Source of the DNA: Marinobacterium iners
GTDB lineage: Bacteria; Pseudomonadota; Gammaproteobacteria; Pseudomonadales; Balneatricaceae
Length of the DNA: 64,000 bases
Assembly (NCBI RefSeq): GCF_017310015.1
Contig: NZ_CP022297.1
Location: 2,666,001 to 2,730,000 of the forward strand
Direction of reading: 5' to 3'
The notes beneath the pieces are model-generated. The model saw nothing but the letters and a program-made list of their open reading frames with translations. It searched no databases and was not told the origin of the DNA. The position numbers and the translations under genes were made by a program. Positions 18,272-27,735 of the stretch are shown here, in pieces. Numbering within the stretch: the first letter of the stretch is position 1; the number at the start of each line of letters is the position of its first letter.

Positions 18272-18328
18272 CTTGTTGCTCCTGTTAAGTCGCTAATATT
18301 CTGATCCGTTATTCGGCTGGCCGTTGCG

Positions 18329-19480
18329 TTACCGCCCCAGCACCGAGCGCGCGATGACTTCCTTCATCACCTCGGATGTGCCGCCGTAGATGCGCTGCAC
18401 ACGGGCGTCGATAAAGGCGCGTGAGATCGGGTATTCAGTGGTGTAACCGTAACCGCCGAACAGCTGCAGGCAGCCATCGGCCACGCGGCACTGCATTTCG
18501 GTGGCGGTGTACTTGGCCATGGACGCTGTGGCCGCATCCAGCTCGCCGCGGGAGTACTCACTGATGCACTGATCAATGAACGCCTTGTTGACGCGGTAGT
18601 CGGTCTCCATCTCGGCGATGCGGAAGCGGGTGTTCTGCAGTTCTTTCAGCTTCTGGCCAAACAGGGTGCGTTCGTCGGCATACTGGATGGTCATATCCAG
18701 CGAGCCGCGGGCTGCACCGACACCGATGGCGCCGATCACCAGACGTTCACGGGGCAGTTCCTTCATCAGGTACATGAAGCCCTTGCCCTCTTCGCCCAGC
18801 AGGGCCGATTTGGGTACACGCATGTTCTCGAAGAACAGCTCCGAGGTATCGCCGCTGTGCTGACCGATCTTCTCCAGATTGCGGCCCTTGCCGTAGCCCG
18901 GCAGCGTGGTGTCGACCAGGAACAGGCTGACACCCTTGGCGCCGGCCGCTGGATCGGTCTTGGCAGCGACAATCACCATGTCGGCGTGCTGACCGTTGGT
19001 GATGAAGGTTTTTGAGCCGTTGATCACATACTCGTCACCGTCCAGTACCGCCGTGGTGCGCAACGCCGCCAGATCACTGCCGGCCCCCGGCTCAGTCATG
19101 GCGATGGCGCCAACCACGTCACCGGACACCATGCCCGGCAGCCAGCGGTTTTTCTGCTCGTCATTGCCGATGTGGGCGATGTAGGGGGCGACGATATCGG
19201 AGTGCACCATTACATTGGTGGCCAGGGCACCGTAGCCCAGTCGGGCCATTTCGGTGACCAGCATGACCGAATACTCAAAGGGCACACCACAACCGCCGTG
19301 GTCTTCGGGCGCGTCCACGCACAGCAGACCCGCTTCGCCCAGCGTATTCCAGAGCGCACGCGGCGTAATGCCCTCGCGTTCCCACTGTTCATAATGCGGC
19401 GCGACTTCACGTTCCAGTGCGCGCAGCACCATCTCGCGGAACAGGTCCAGCTCTTCGGTATCGATTACGGCTGCATTCAT
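18329..19480 (-). CDS. Acyl-CoA dehydrogenase, long-chain/isovaleryl-type active site
   Basis: 383 residues from the ATG that follows GAGG at 8 bases. It is an FAD enzyme making the alpha,beta double bond of an acyl-CoA and passing electrons to ETF. Conserved segments are AMTEPGAGSDL (flavin contact), FITNGQHAD, and the C-terminal QLFGGYGYTTEYPISR and RIYGGTSEVMKEVIAR. The usual MCAD base (Glu in YEGT) is Gly here. The catalytic Glu should instead be that in PRERLVIG, as in long-chain and isovaleryl-CoA dehydrogenases (alignment from memory). It sits between the SDR and thiolase genes. The cognate electron acceptor is probably the EtfBA encoded at 0.2-1.9 kb. Confidence 0.92.
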   Translation of the reverse strand: MNAAVIDTEELDLFREMVLRALEREVAPHYEQWEREGITPRALWNTLGEAGLLCVDAPEDHGGCGVPFEYSVMLVTEMARLGYGALATNVMVHSDIVAPYIAHIGNDEQKNRWLPGMVSGDVVGAIAMTEPGAGSDLAALRTTAVLDGDEYVINGSKTFITNGQHADMVIVAAKTDPAAGAKGVSLFLVDTTLPGYGKGRNLEKIGQHSGDTSELFFENMRVPKSALLGEEGKGFMYLMKELPRERLVIGAIGVGAARGSLDMTIQYADERTLFGQKLKELQNTRFRIAEMETDYRVNKAFIDQCISEYSRGELDAATASMAKYTATEMQCRVADGCLQLFGGYGYTTEYPISRAFIDARVQRIYGGTSEVMKEVIARSVLGR

Positions 19481-19494
19481 CACTCGATCCTCGC

Positions 19495-20256
19495 TTACTT
19501 CGGTGCCATGCGCAGCGCGCAGTCGAGACGAATGGTTTCGCCGTTCAGCAGCGGGTTTTTCACGATCTGCTCCACCAGCATGCCGTACTCTTCAGGACGA
19601 CCCAAACGCTGCGGGAACGGCAGGGTTGCGGCCAGGCTGTCCTGCACTTCCTGCGGGAAACCGGCCATCATCGGCGTCATGAAAATGCCGGGTGCGATGG
19701 TGTTCACGCGAATGCCACTGCGCGCCAGCTCACGGGCCGCCTGCAGCGTCATGGCCACCACGCCGCCCTTTGATGCACTGTAGGCGACCTGCCCGATCTG
19801 GCCTTCGTAGGCAGCGATGGATGCGGTGGAGATGATCACGCCACGTTCGCCGTCATCGTTGGCTTCACGGGTAGCCATTTCGGCGGCGGCCAGGCGTATG
19901 ATGTTGAAGCTGCCCACCAGGTTGACCTGAATGACTTTGTTGAACGCCTCCAGCGGCATCGGGCCTTCCTTGCCGACGATCTTGCCGGCCGGGGCGATAC
20001 CGGCACAGTTGACGGCAATACCGCAGGGGCCATGCGCTTCACTCGCCGCCGCAAACGCCGCTTCCGCGCTTTCAGCCGAAGACACGTCACAACGTACAAA
20101 GATGCCACCCAGTTCTTCAGCGATCTGGCGACCGCGCTCTTCATTCAGGTCGAAAATCGCAACCTTGGCGCCAGCGGCCGCCAGTGCACGGGCCGAACCT
20201 TCACCCAGACCGGATGCACCACCGGTAACAACTGCGGGTACGTTTTTGAAATCCAT
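19495..20256 (-). CDS. Short-chain dehydrogenase, 3-hydroxyacyl-CoA dehydrogenase type 2-like
   Basis: 253 residues from the ATG at 20256, which has AGGTGAG upstream; a GTG three codons earlier is less likely. It has the classical SDR layout: cofactor site TGGASGLG near residue 11, NCAG near 85, catalytic Ser in ISTASIAAYEG, and YSASK with catalytic Tyr and Lys. The C-terminal APGIFMTPMMAGFPQEVQ segment is characteristic of HSD17B10-type 3-hydroxyacyl-CoA dehydrogenases. It is the first gene of the operon with acyl-CoA dehydrogenase and thiolase, supplying the NAD-dependent oxidation step. Confidence 0.9.
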   Translation of the reverse strand: MDFKNVPAVVTGGASGLGEGSARALAAAGAKVAIFDLNEERGRQIAEELGGIFVRCDVSSAESAEAAFAAASEAHGPCGIAVNCAGIAPAGKIVGKEGPMPLEAFNKVIQVNLVGSFNIIRLAAAEMATREANDDGERGVIISTASIAAYEGQIGQVAYSASKGGVVAMTLQAARELARSGIRVNTIAPGIFMTPMMAGFPQEVQDSLAATLPFPQRLGRPEEYGMLVEQIVKNPLLNGETIRLDCALRMAPK

Positions 20257-20453
20257 TGCTCTCACCTGTCGCTTGTAGGGTTAGTGCCACCTGTCGTGGC
20301 TGACCAATAAGGGAATGACCTTAGTTTGGATCAGCAGGCGATGCTCCGCCATGACAATTTCCGGCAGCAAATTTGTTAAAAAAAGACAACTGAATACCAC
20401 CCCATACAGGCAAAATAATGTCTCTCTTCAACTGCAATTTCCGATTTTTCGCC

Positions 20454-20459
20454 TATAAT
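20454..20459 (+). promoter_or_regulatory. Probable -10 box of the diguanylate cyclase gene
   Basis: TATAAT at 20454-20459, 31 bases upstream of the start codon, in the 225-bp gap between divergent genes. No clear TTGACA-like -35 is at ideal spacing. No strong ribosome site precedes the start codon. Confidence 0.4.
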
Positions 20460-20490
20460 CAAACTCCCGTTCCAATTCTTCGGGTGCAAT

Positions 20491-22230
20491 ATGTGGTCCA
20501 AGGCTGTACTGCTGCTCTGCTTCTGCCTGCCCATTTCACTGAGCACACATGCTATTGCTGCCCATTCAGCGGATACCGCCACAGTTGAATTGACCACGGC
20601 TTTTCTGATCGAAACAGGACCCCGCTTGAACCCTTCCACGGCTGCAGAACTTTGGCACAAGGGGCAATTCACACCCTATGCCGACACACTGGCGCTCGGG
20701 TTGGGCAGCAAACCGGTCTGGATTGCCCTGAAGTTGCACAATGACACCGGCAGTCAACTGGAGCGCAGCCTTCTGCTGGATACTGCCTGGCTGGATGAGA
20801 TACGGCTGTACCAGTACCGCGGCCCACGGTTACACCACCAGGTTGTGGCGGGAGATCTGCAGCCATTTGCCAATCGCAACCCATTACTGACCGGGTTTCT
20901 GTTTCCACTGGAGCTGAGCCCGGGTGAGCACCTTGTGCTGCTGCGAATCAGTACACCCGACCCGATGCTGTTACCGTTGCGCCTGCTGGATGACGAACAG
21001 CTGGAACACCTCCCGCTGCAACGCTTGACCAGCTACGGCTTGAGTTATGGCTTTCTGCTGGCATTGATCTTCTACAATACGGCGCTGTTCTTCGGTATTC
21101 GAGACCGTCACCACCTGTTATATGCGCTCTATTTGGGCTCATTCCTGCTGGTTAACCTGGCCTACTCGGGCCATGGCCTGGCCTGGTTTTGGAGTGAGGC
21201 CACCGAATGGCAACGCTGGGCACCACCAACACTGATGATCCTGTTCGGCTGTTGCGGACTCCTGTTTGCCACCAGCTTTCTGCATATACGTCAGTACTGC
21301 TCTCGTGGCTATCGGGTGGTACAGCTTGCAGCCGCTCTGGCCCTTCTCAGCCTCACTGCAGGCTGGCTGATAGACTCACAACTGGTCGCACTGAGCGCCG
21401 CTTTTATGTTCATGCTGGTTTTCACCAGCCTTATGCTGCTGATGGGGCTGTGCCGAGTCACACAAGGCAGTGTCAGTGCTCGTTTTTACCTGCTGGCCGT
21501 TATCTCCGGCACCTGTGGCACCGTCATTACCACACTGGCCGTATTAGGGCGCCTGCCCTTGGGGGAGTGGAGCTTTCGCGCCGCCGAAATCGGCATGCTG
21601 GCCGAAGCCACCCTACTGGCACTGGCGCTTGCGGCGCGCATACGTCATGTACATCGTGAACAGATTCGGGCGGAGCATGCCGCCAATACCGACCCTTTAA
21701 CGCTGCTCAATAACCGTCGTGCGCTTTATCGTCTGGCCGAGAGCCACTGGCAAACCGGAAACCGCCGGCGGCGCCCACTCAGTGCCGTAGTGCTGGATAT
21801 CGATCATTTCAAGCAGTGCAATGACACGCACGGTCACGCAGCCGGTGACCGGGTGTTATGTCAGTTGGGCCAGTGCATTTTGAATACGGTACGCGAGGGT
21901 GACCTGGCGGCACGCTGGGGCGGTGAAGAGTTTCTGATTTTGTTGCCTGATACTGACCTGGAAGATGCAGGTCGTTTTGCTGCCCGACTGCTTGAGCAGA
22001 TCCGCCTTACACAGCTGACTCTGAACGGCCGACTGATCGAGGTTACGGCCAGCATCGGGATTGCAGAGCAGTCAGAACAGGATCGCAGCCTCGACGATCT
22101 GATCGGCCGTGCTGATCAGGCGCTGTATGAAGCCAAGCACCAGGGGCGCAACCGCATTTTTCGACAGCAGATTGGCACGGATGGAAACGATCAGTTCAGC
22201 GAGGTGTTGATCCACGAATCAACGGGCTGA
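20491..22230 (+). CDS. Membrane diguanylate cyclase with 7TMR-DISM sensor and GGDEF domain
   Basis: 579 residues. Order of parts: signal peptide (first ~23 residues), periplasmic 7TMR-DISM extracellular domain (about 30-175), seven membrane helices (about 180-385), then a GGDEF domain. The active site reads GGEEF at about 476-480. An inhibitory I-site RxxD (REGD) stands exactly five residues before it, so the enzyme should make c-di-GMP and be product-inhibited. DIDHFKQCNDTHGH carries the metal-binding Asp. It would link an extracytoplasmic, possibly carbohydrate, signal to surface or motility behaviour (family knowledge). The 3' end overlaps the opposing methyltransferase gene by 35 bp. Confidence 0.93.
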   Translation: MWSKAVLLLCFCLPISLSTHAIAAHSADTATVELTTAFLIETGPRLNPSTAAELWHKGQFTPYADTLALGLGSKPVWIALKLHNDTGSQLERSLLLDTAWLDEIRLYQYRGPRLHHQVVAGDLQPFANRNPLLTGFLFPLELSPGEHLVLLRISTPDPMLLPLRLLDDEQLEHLPLQRLTSYGLSYGFLLALIFYNTALFFGIRDRHHLLYALYLGSFLLVNLAYSGHGLAWFWSEATEWQRWAPPTLMILFGCCGLLFATSFLHIRQYCSRGYRVVQLAAALALLSLTAGWLIDSQLVALSAAFMFMLVFTSLMLLMGLCRVTQGSVSARFYLLAVISGTCGTVITTLAVLGRLPLGEWSFRAAEIGMLAEATLLALALAARIRHVHREQIRAEHAANTDPLTLLNNRRALYRLAESHWQTGNRRRRPLSAVVLDIDHFKQCNDTHGHAAGDRVLCQLGQCILNTVREGDLAARWGGEEFLILLPDTDLEDAGRFAARLLEQIRLTQLTLNGRLIEVTASIGIAEQSEQDRSLDDLIGRADQALYEAKHQGRNRIFRQQIGTDGNDQFSEVLIHESTG

Positions 22231-22870
22231 AACAGGCCACATCTGCATGGGGAAAACTAACGCTCGCTTGCCAGTGCTGCGCCAGCCAGCGGAAGCTGGT
22301 TTCAGCGAAAAAGGTGATATGGGTAGGGTCATTGCGATAGTGCCAGCTGCGAAAGCGCTCGTCATCCAGCACCCGCTTGGTCTGCAGCACCAGCAGCCCG
22401 TTCGGAGTCAGCAATGACCAGAGTTGATCCAGAACAGTCAGGGGGTCGGCCAGGTGCTCGACCACTTCGGTACAGGTAATAAAATCGTACGGTTGCTGCA
22501 GAGATGCCAAGTCAGGATGGTAATACTTGTCATACAGTGACATCTCGTAGCCGGCTTCACGCGCCATCTCAACCAGAGCAGGCCCCGGGCCACAGCCAAA
22601 ATCGAGCCCCTTGGCGGGTGGTGGCTGTTGCTGCCTGACCTGATCAAATGCGCGTGACAGAAAACGGCGATACCCGGGATCATCAACCGTATTTTCATGA
22701 TCGTCATAAACAGCCTTTTCAGCCTGCTCAGACAACCTCTGCGCAGGTTCCAAATGCACCAGCTCACAGGTTCGACAACGGTAATATAGTCGTTCTTTAC
22801 ACGACAGCGGGTAAAGGTCATCACTGCCGCACAAAGGGCAACACCCAGTGGGGTTTTCTGTCTGCAGCAC
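22196..22870 (-). CDS. Class I SAM-dependent methyltransferase with N-terminal zinc-binding motif
   Basis: 224 residues. The N-terminus holds two Cys pairs (CCPLCGS and YYRCRTCE) likely to bind zinc. The Methyltransf_23-type core follows: motif I LDFGCGPGPALVEMA (about 90-105), acidic motif II end in MSLYDKYY, and TCTEVVEHLADP, then LLVLQTKRV. The overall type resembles methyltransferases acting on small molecules or surface glycans; the substrate is unknown. It converges on the diguanylate cyclase gene with overlapping 3' ends. Confidence 0.82.
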   Translation of the reverse strand: MLQTENPTGCCPLCGSDDLYPLSCKERLYYRCRTCELVHLEPAQRLSEQAEKAVYDDHENTVDDPGYRRFLSRAFDQVRQQQPPPAKGLDFGCGPGPALVEMAREAGYEMSLYDKYYHPDLASLQQPYDFITCTEVVEHLADPLTVLDQLWSLLTPNGLLVLQTKRVLDDERFRSWHYRNDPTHITFFAETSFRWLAQHWQASVSFPHADVACFSPLIRGSTPR

Positions 22871-22961
22871 GCGCCAGCTCCGCTCAAGTTAAAACAGGCG
22901 GATAATGTCATATGACTGACCTGCGCACCATATTCGAGCCCCCTGTTTGCTGACAGGACTC

Positions 22962-23282
22962 TCAGTGAAAGGCTTTGTGGCGACGATCCAGCTTGTGGTT
23001 GCTGAGAATAACATGCTTAAGCTTGTTCAGTTTTGCCAACCGATTCATGGCCAGCAATTCAATGACCCCTGCCGCCAGCATCATCTTGATCACAAACGAT
23101 TGCTCCGCCAGCAAGGGGTGAAACTGGCCACCATTGCCGGTAAACAGAAGGTAGATGCCAAACCCAATGACCAGCGTGGCTGGCAATGTAATCAGGTTAT
23201 ATTTGCGGATGTGACGGTTAATGTCTTTAACCTGAATCCGTGACTTCAAACCCTCACTGATTCCTTGTAGCCCTGTAATCAT
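22962..23282 (-). CDS. Small membrane protein of unknown function
   Basis: 106 residues with two predicted membrane helices (LITLPATLVIGFGIYLLF and FVIKMMLAAGVIELLAM), a basic N-terminal arm and a basic, His-containing C-terminal tail. I do not recognise the family. The start codon region lies against the left side of the IS1380-type element. The first residues (MITG) could come from the element, and the true N-terminus could have been displaced. Confidence 0.6.
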   Translation of the reverse strand: MITGLQGISEGLKSRIQVKDINRHIRKYNLITLPATLVIGFGIYLLFTGNGGQFHPLLAEQSFVIKMMLAAGVIELLAMNRLAKLNKLKHVILSNHKLDRRHKAFH

Positions 23283-23342
23283 GGGGGGTGTAACGATAAA
23301 ATGAAGCTCGCTATCGATTCACCCAGACAGTGAACTCTGACC

Positions 23343-24647
23343 ATGCGTACCTTCAAGCTCGAACAGTCCAAAACCGAGGTCATTACACCTCACGGCGGCC
23401 TTGCCGTCGTCGGATATAGTCTCAATACGATGACCTCTCTGGCCAAGACCTCGCGCACCCTCGTCAAACGCCACGGTATCTCTAACATCGATCTCATCCG
23501 TACCTATTTGGGGCTGATCTGTCTGGGCAAGAGCGACTTCGAAGCCGTTGAGCAGACACGCCATGATGACTTCTTCAAAGCCGCGATGGGAATCAAGCAA
23601 TCACCTTCATCCGCCCGACTGCGTCAGCGATTCGATGAGGATGCCCAGGCACTGATTCCATTGCTGGATGAGGCCAGCGTCGAGTTCCTGCACAACGCTT
23701 CAATATCTGTCGGTACTCTCGTCACGGGCCATGTGCCGCTGGACATCGACGTATTCCCCATGGACAACAGCAACAGTAAAAAAGAGGGCGTGGCCTATAC
23801 CTACAAAGGGCATGATGGCTACGCGCCCATTGCCGCCTACCTGGGCACTGAAGGCTGGTGTCTGGGCTGTGAACTGCGACCCGGCAACCAGCACGCCAAC
23901 AAAGAGTTTATTCACACCCTCGACCGCGTACTGCCACGGGCTCGACACCTGACAGAGGCACCCCTGCTGGTGAGACTCGACAGCGCGCACGATGCCGCCG
24001 ACAACCGTGCGTACTTTCGTGCCCATGGGGTGGACTATCTGATCAAGTGGAACCCCCGTTCGCAAGACGGACTGGCGTGGATGGACAAGGCTCATGCGGC
24101 TGGTGCACTCTGGTGTCATGTCCGACCCGGAAAAATGGAAACGTTGGTGAGCGAACCGCTGGATGGCACTGGCGACCGTCTGATCGTCAAAGTCACGGTG
24201 CGCCAGAGTGACGCCAAGGGGCAGATGTTTCTGGAACCTGAGGTCAGCCTTGAAGGCTGGACCACCTCACTCTCATCCGAGATCGCGGATGAGGCAACCG
24301 TCATGGCGCTGTATTGCGATCATGCCACCAGCGAACAGTTTCATAGTGAATTCAAAACCGACCTCGACCTGGAACGCCTGCCATCCGGTAAATTCGATAC
24401 CAACGATCTGATCATGGCGTTCGCCGTATTGGGGTACAACATCCTGCGCTGGATGGGTCAGCGGGCACTACTGGGGCCGGATGCGCCGGTCCGTCATTCA
24501 GCCAAGCGCCGGCGGCTGCGCACGGTCATGCAGGAACTGATGTATATGGCCTGCCGCCTGATCAGTAGCGGTCGTCAGCTTAGCCTGCGCTTTGGTCGTA
24601 ACTGTCCGGGGTTCAAAGCGTTCAGTCGGGTGTATGGATCTGCCTGA
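23343..24647 (+). CDS. IS1380-family transposase
   Basis: 434 residues, full length for the family. Landmarks are DIDVFPMDNSNSKKEGVAYTYKGHDGYAPI (first catalytic Asp, typical DxDNSxTxKEGV-like motif), LLVRLDSAHDA (second Asp) and YCDHATSEQFHSEFKTDLDLERLPSGKF (catalytic Glu region), followed by the basic tail. The frame is intact. Element ends are not securely placed: CCTGTA at 23272 and its complement ending at 24739 are candidates, but the flanking tetramers do not match. Confidence 0.9.
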   Translation: MRTFKLEQSKTEVITPHGGLAVVGYSLNTMTSLAKTSRTLVKRHGISNIDLIRTYLGLICLGKSDFEAVEQTRHDDFFKAAMGIKQSPSSARLRQRFDEDAQALIPLLDEASVEFLHNASISVGTLVTGHVPLDIDVFPMDNSNSKKEGVAYTYKGHDGYAPIAAYLGTEGWCLGCELRPGNQHANKEFIHTLDRVLPRARHLTEAPLLVRLDSAHDAADNRAYFRAHGVDYLIKWNPRSQDGLAWMDKAHAAGALWCHVRPGKMETLVSEPLDGTGDRLIVKVTVRQSDAKGQMFLEPEVSLEGWTTSLSSEIADEATVMALYCDHATSEQFHSEFKTDLDLERLPSGKFDTNDLIMAFAVLGYNILRWMGQRALLGPDAPVRHSAKRRRLRTVMQELMYMACRLISSGRQLSLRFGRNCPGFKAFSRVYGSA

Positions 24648-24729
24648 TCCGTCACCAGGCATCGACACATCCAGCAAGTGCCAGGTATGGCAGGATCGGG
24701 TGTGGCCACACCAATGGAGCTGGTTATAA

Positions 24730-24888
24730 AACATACAGGTAAAGTACCATGGACAGACCGGCGGCGCGCTTAAACACCGGTGTACGGTGGACGAAAGCAC
24801 CTGGCTGAAGAGGCTTCGCGAGTTCAGCCCAGCAGAGCTGAATCTGCGTATGAAGTCACTGATTCAGGAAAGACTTATTGTGCCATAA
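24730..24888 (+). pseudogene. Possible 3' remnant of a disrupted gene
   Basis: This is an open stretch of 52 codons without a plausible start, ending at TAA 24886-24888. It reads with a protein-like composition (VDESTWLKRLREFSPAELN, then MKSLIQERLIVP). It lies just beyond the IS1380 transposase gene and before the mercury transposon. I do not recognise the family. The rest of the 24,648-24,998 gap shows a small hairpin (CACCGT/ACGGTG around 24,965-24,983) and nothing else I can support. Confidence 0.3.
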
Positions 24889-24998
24889 CGATTAGTTGAG
24901 CCGTATTCGTTGAGCTTAGCGCGGTTGAAAATATCCTAACCCTTTAGATAGCAATAATAAACCACCGTTTGTTGGACGGTGCTGATACCGCCCTCCTG

Positions 24999-25023
24999 TG
25001 TCATTTTCAGAAGACGACTGCAC
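24999..25023 (+). repeat. Terminal inverted repeat, tniA end
   Basis: 25-bp terminal repeat starting TGTCATTTTCAGAAG. It is followed by additional TniA-binding-type repeats in the 25,024-25,130 leader (for example CAGAAGTCATCTGCACCAAT near 25,077), as usual for Tn402-type ends. Confidence 0.92.
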
Positions 25024-25141
25024 CAATTGACGGGGCGTAACGCCAGATGTGCAGGCGACTCCTGACAACGCAATATCAGAAGTCATCTGCACCAATCTCG
25101 ACTATGCTCAATACTCGTGTGCACCAAAGCGAGGTGTGAGC

Positions 25142-26824
25142 ATGGCGTCAGACACATCATTGATTGCCGAGCAAGGCGTGGCCACCCTGCCCGATGCGGC
25201 TTGGGCGCAGGCCCGGCAACGGGCGGAAATCATCGGGCCGCTGGCAGCGCTTGATGTGGTCGGGCATGAAGCCGCCGATGCCGCTGCTCACGCGCTTGGC
25301 CTGTCCAGGCGGCAGGTGTATGTCCTAATCCGCCGTGCCCGGCAAGGTGCTGGGCTTGTGACGGACCTGGCTCGCAGCCGATCCGGCGGCGGAAAAGGCA
25401 AGGGACGCTTGCCGGAATCAGTTGAGCGCATCATCCGCGAGTTGCTGCAAAAGCGCTTCCTGACCAAGCAGAAGCGTAGCCTGGCAGCGTTCCACCGCGA
25501 GGTCGCGCAGGCTTGCAAAGCGCAAAAGCTGCGGGCGCCGGCGCGCAACACCGTGGCTCTGCGGATCGCCGGCCTCGATCCGCTCAAGGCCACTCGCCGC
25601 CGGGAAGGTCAGGATGCGTCCCGCAGCCTGCAAGGTGTCGGTGGTGAGCCTCCCGCCGTGACCGCGCCACTGGAACAAGTGCAGATTGATCACACGGTCA
25701 TCGACCTGATCGTGGTGGACGAGCGCGACCGGCAACCGATTGGCCGTCCGTATCTGACCATCGCCATCGACGTGTTTACCCGCTGCGTGCTCGGCATGGT
25801 CGTCACGCTGGAAGCGCCGTCATCTGTTTCGGTCGGCCTGTGCCTTGTGCATGTCGCCTGCGACAAGCGTCCCTGGCTGGAGGGTCTGAACATAGAAATG
25901 GAGTGGCCGATGAGCGGCAAGCCCAGGCTGCTCTACCTAGACAACGCGGCCGAGTTCAAGAGCGAAGCGCTACGCCGAGGCTGCGAGCAGCATGGCATCC
26001 GGCTTGACTATCGCCCGCTCGGGCAGCCGCACTACGGCGGCATCGTGGAACGGATCATCGGCACGGCGATGCAGATGATCCACGACGAATTGCCAGGGAC
26101 GACCTTCTCCAACCCTGACCAGCGCGGCGACTACGATTCCGAAAACAAGGCCGCCCTGACGCTGCGTGAGCTGGAGCGCTGGCTCACATTGGCGGTCGGC
26201 ACCTACCACGGCTCCGTGCACAACGGCCTGCTCCAGCCGCCGGCAGCGCGCTGGGCCGAAGCTATCGCGCGGACCGGCGTGCCAACCGTCATCACTCGCA
26301 CCACGGCTTTTCTGGTCGATTTTCTGCCCATCATCCGCCGCACGCTGACCCGCACCGGCTTCGTCATCGACCACATCCATTACTACGCCGATGCGCTCAA
26401 GCCGTGGATAGCTCGGCGCGACCGCTTGCCTGCGTTCCTGATCCGGCGCGACCCGCGCGACATCAGCCGCATTTGGGTGCTGGAGCCGGAGGGGCAGCAC
26501 TATCTGGAAATTCCATACCGCACCTTGTCGCACCCGGCTGTCACCCTCTGGGAACAACGACAGGCGCTGGCGAAATTGCGGCAGCAAGGGCGCGAACAGG
26601 TGGATGAGTCGGCGCTGTTTCGCATGATCGGCCAGATGCGCGAAATCGTGTCCACCGCGCAGAAAGCTACGCGCAAGGCGCGGCGCGACGCGGATCGACG
26701 CCAGCATCTCAAGGCAACGGCAGTTCTTTTCAAAACCACGCCACCACCGGACGCGGACATGGCTGACCCGCAGGCAGACAACCAGCCACCTGCCAAACCG
26801 TTCGACCAGATTGAGGAGTGGTAG
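25142..26824 (+). CDS. tniA: Tn5053-type transposase TniA
   Basis: 560 residues from the MASDTSLIAEQG start used by the family; the frame is open 31 codons further upstream into the terminal region, which is not expected to be translated. It is a DDE integrase-type transposase: QIDHTVIDL (first Asp), YLDNAAEFKSEAL (second Asp) and YGGIVERIIGT (Glu). It acts with the ATPase TniB and with TniQ to insert the element into res sites. The ending FDQIEEW overlaps the ribosome site of tniB. Confidence 0.96.
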   Translation: MASDTSLIAEQGVATLPDAAWAQARQRAEIIGPLAALDVVGHEAADAAAHALGLSRRQVYVLIRRARQGAGLVTDLARSRSGGGKGKGRLPESVERIIRELLQKRFLTKQKRSLAAFHREVAQACKAQKLRAPARNTVALRIAGLDPLKATRRREGQDASRSLQGVGGEPPAVTAPLEQVQIDHTVIDLIVVDERDRQPIGRPYLTIAIDVFTRCVLGMVVTLEAPSSVSVGLCLVHVACDKRPWLEGLNIEMEWPMSGKPRLLYLDNAAEFKSEALRRGCEQHGIRLDYRPLGQPHYGGIVERIIGTAMQMIHDELPGTTFSNPDQRGDYDSENKAALTLRELERWLTLAVGTYHGSVHNGLLQPPAARWAEAIARTGVPTVITRTTAFLVDFLPIIRRTLTRTGFVIDHIHYYADALKPWIARRDRLPAFLIRRDPRDISRIWVLEPEGQHYLEIPYRTLSHPAVTLWEQRQALAKLRQQGREQVDESALFRMIGQMREIVSTAQKATRKARRDADRRQHLKATAVLFKTTPPPDADMADPQADNQPPAKPFDQIEEW

Positions 26825-26826
26825 CC

Positions 26827-27735
26827 GTGGAAGAATATCCCATCATCGACTTGTCCCACCTGATGCCGGTGGCCCAGGGCTTGGCCCGTCTTCCGGCGGA
26901 CGAACGCATCCATCGCCTTCGCGCTGACCGCTGGATCGGCTATCCGCGAGCAGTCGAGGCGCTGAATCGGCTGGAAGCCCTGTATGCGTGGCCGAACAAA
27001 CAACGCATGCCCAACCTGCTGTTGGTCGGTCCAACCAACAACGGCAAGTCGATGATCGTCGAGAAATTCCGCCGCACCCATCCGGCCAGCTCCGACGCCG
27101 ACCAGGAGCACATCCCAGTGTTGGTTGTGCAGATGCCGTCCGAGCCGTCGGTGATCCGCTTCTACATCGCGCTACTTGCCGCGATGGGCGCGCCATTGCG
27201 CCCGCGCCCACGGCTGCCGGAAATGGAGCAATTGGCGCTGGCACTGCTGCGCAAGGTCGGCGTGCGCATGCTGGTGATCGACGAGTTGCACAACGTCCTG
27301 GCCGGCAACAGCGTCAACCGCCGGGAATTCCTCAATCTGTTGCGTTTCCTCGGCAACGAGCTGCGCATCCCGCTGGTCGGGGTCGGCACACGCGATGCCT
27401 ACTTGGCGATCCGCTCGGACGACCAGTTGGAAAACCGCTTCGAGCCGATGATGCTGCCGGTGTGGGAGGCCAACGACGATTGCTGCTCACTGCTGGCCAG
27501 CTTCGCGGCTTCACTCCCGCTGCGGCGACCCTCGTCGATTGCCACGCTGGATATGGCCCGCTACCTGCTCACGCGCAGCGAGGGCACCATCGGCGAGCTG
27601 GCGCACCTGTTGATGGCGGCGGCCGTCGCTGCCGTGGAGAGCGGTGAGGAAGCGATCAACCATCGCACGCTCAGCATGGCCGATTACACCGGTCCCAGCG
27701 AGCGGCGGCGGCAATTCGAGCGGGAACTGATGTGA
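26827..27735 (+). CDS. tniB: Transposition ATPase TniB
   Basis: 302 residues with GTG start; GAGGAG ends 8 bases upstream, favouring this start over an in-frame GTG at 26818. It is an AAA+ ATPase of the TniB/TnsC group: Walker A GPTNNGKSMI near residue 68 and Walker B LVIDELHNVL near 150. It selects target DNA and activates TniA. Its stop overlaps the tniQ start (GTGA). Confidence 0.95.
   Translation: MEEYPIIDLSHLMPVAQGLARLPADERIHRLRADRWIGYPRAVEALNRLEALYAWPNKQRMPNLLLVGPTNNGKSMIVEKFRRTHPASSDADQEHIPVLVVQMPSEPSVIRFYIALLAAMGAPLRPRPRLPEMEQLALALLRKVGVRMLVIDELHNVLAGNSVNRREFLNLLRFLGNELRIPLVGVGTRDAYLAIRSDDQLENRFEPMMLPVWEANDDCCSLLASFAASLPLRRPSSIATLDMARYLLTRSEGTIGELAHLLMAAAVAAVESGEEAINHRTLSMADYTGPSERRRQFERELM

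Noticed and set aside
23272..24739. Exact ends of the IS1380-family element
   Set aside because: CCTGTA/TACAGG candidates give only six matching bases, and the adjoining tetramers (TAGC, TAAA) do not match, so no element boundaries are claimed.
25049..25141. Longer tniA start 31 codons upstream
   Set aside because: It would translate the terminal repeat region. The MASDTSLIAEQG start is the family standard and follows a suitable leader.
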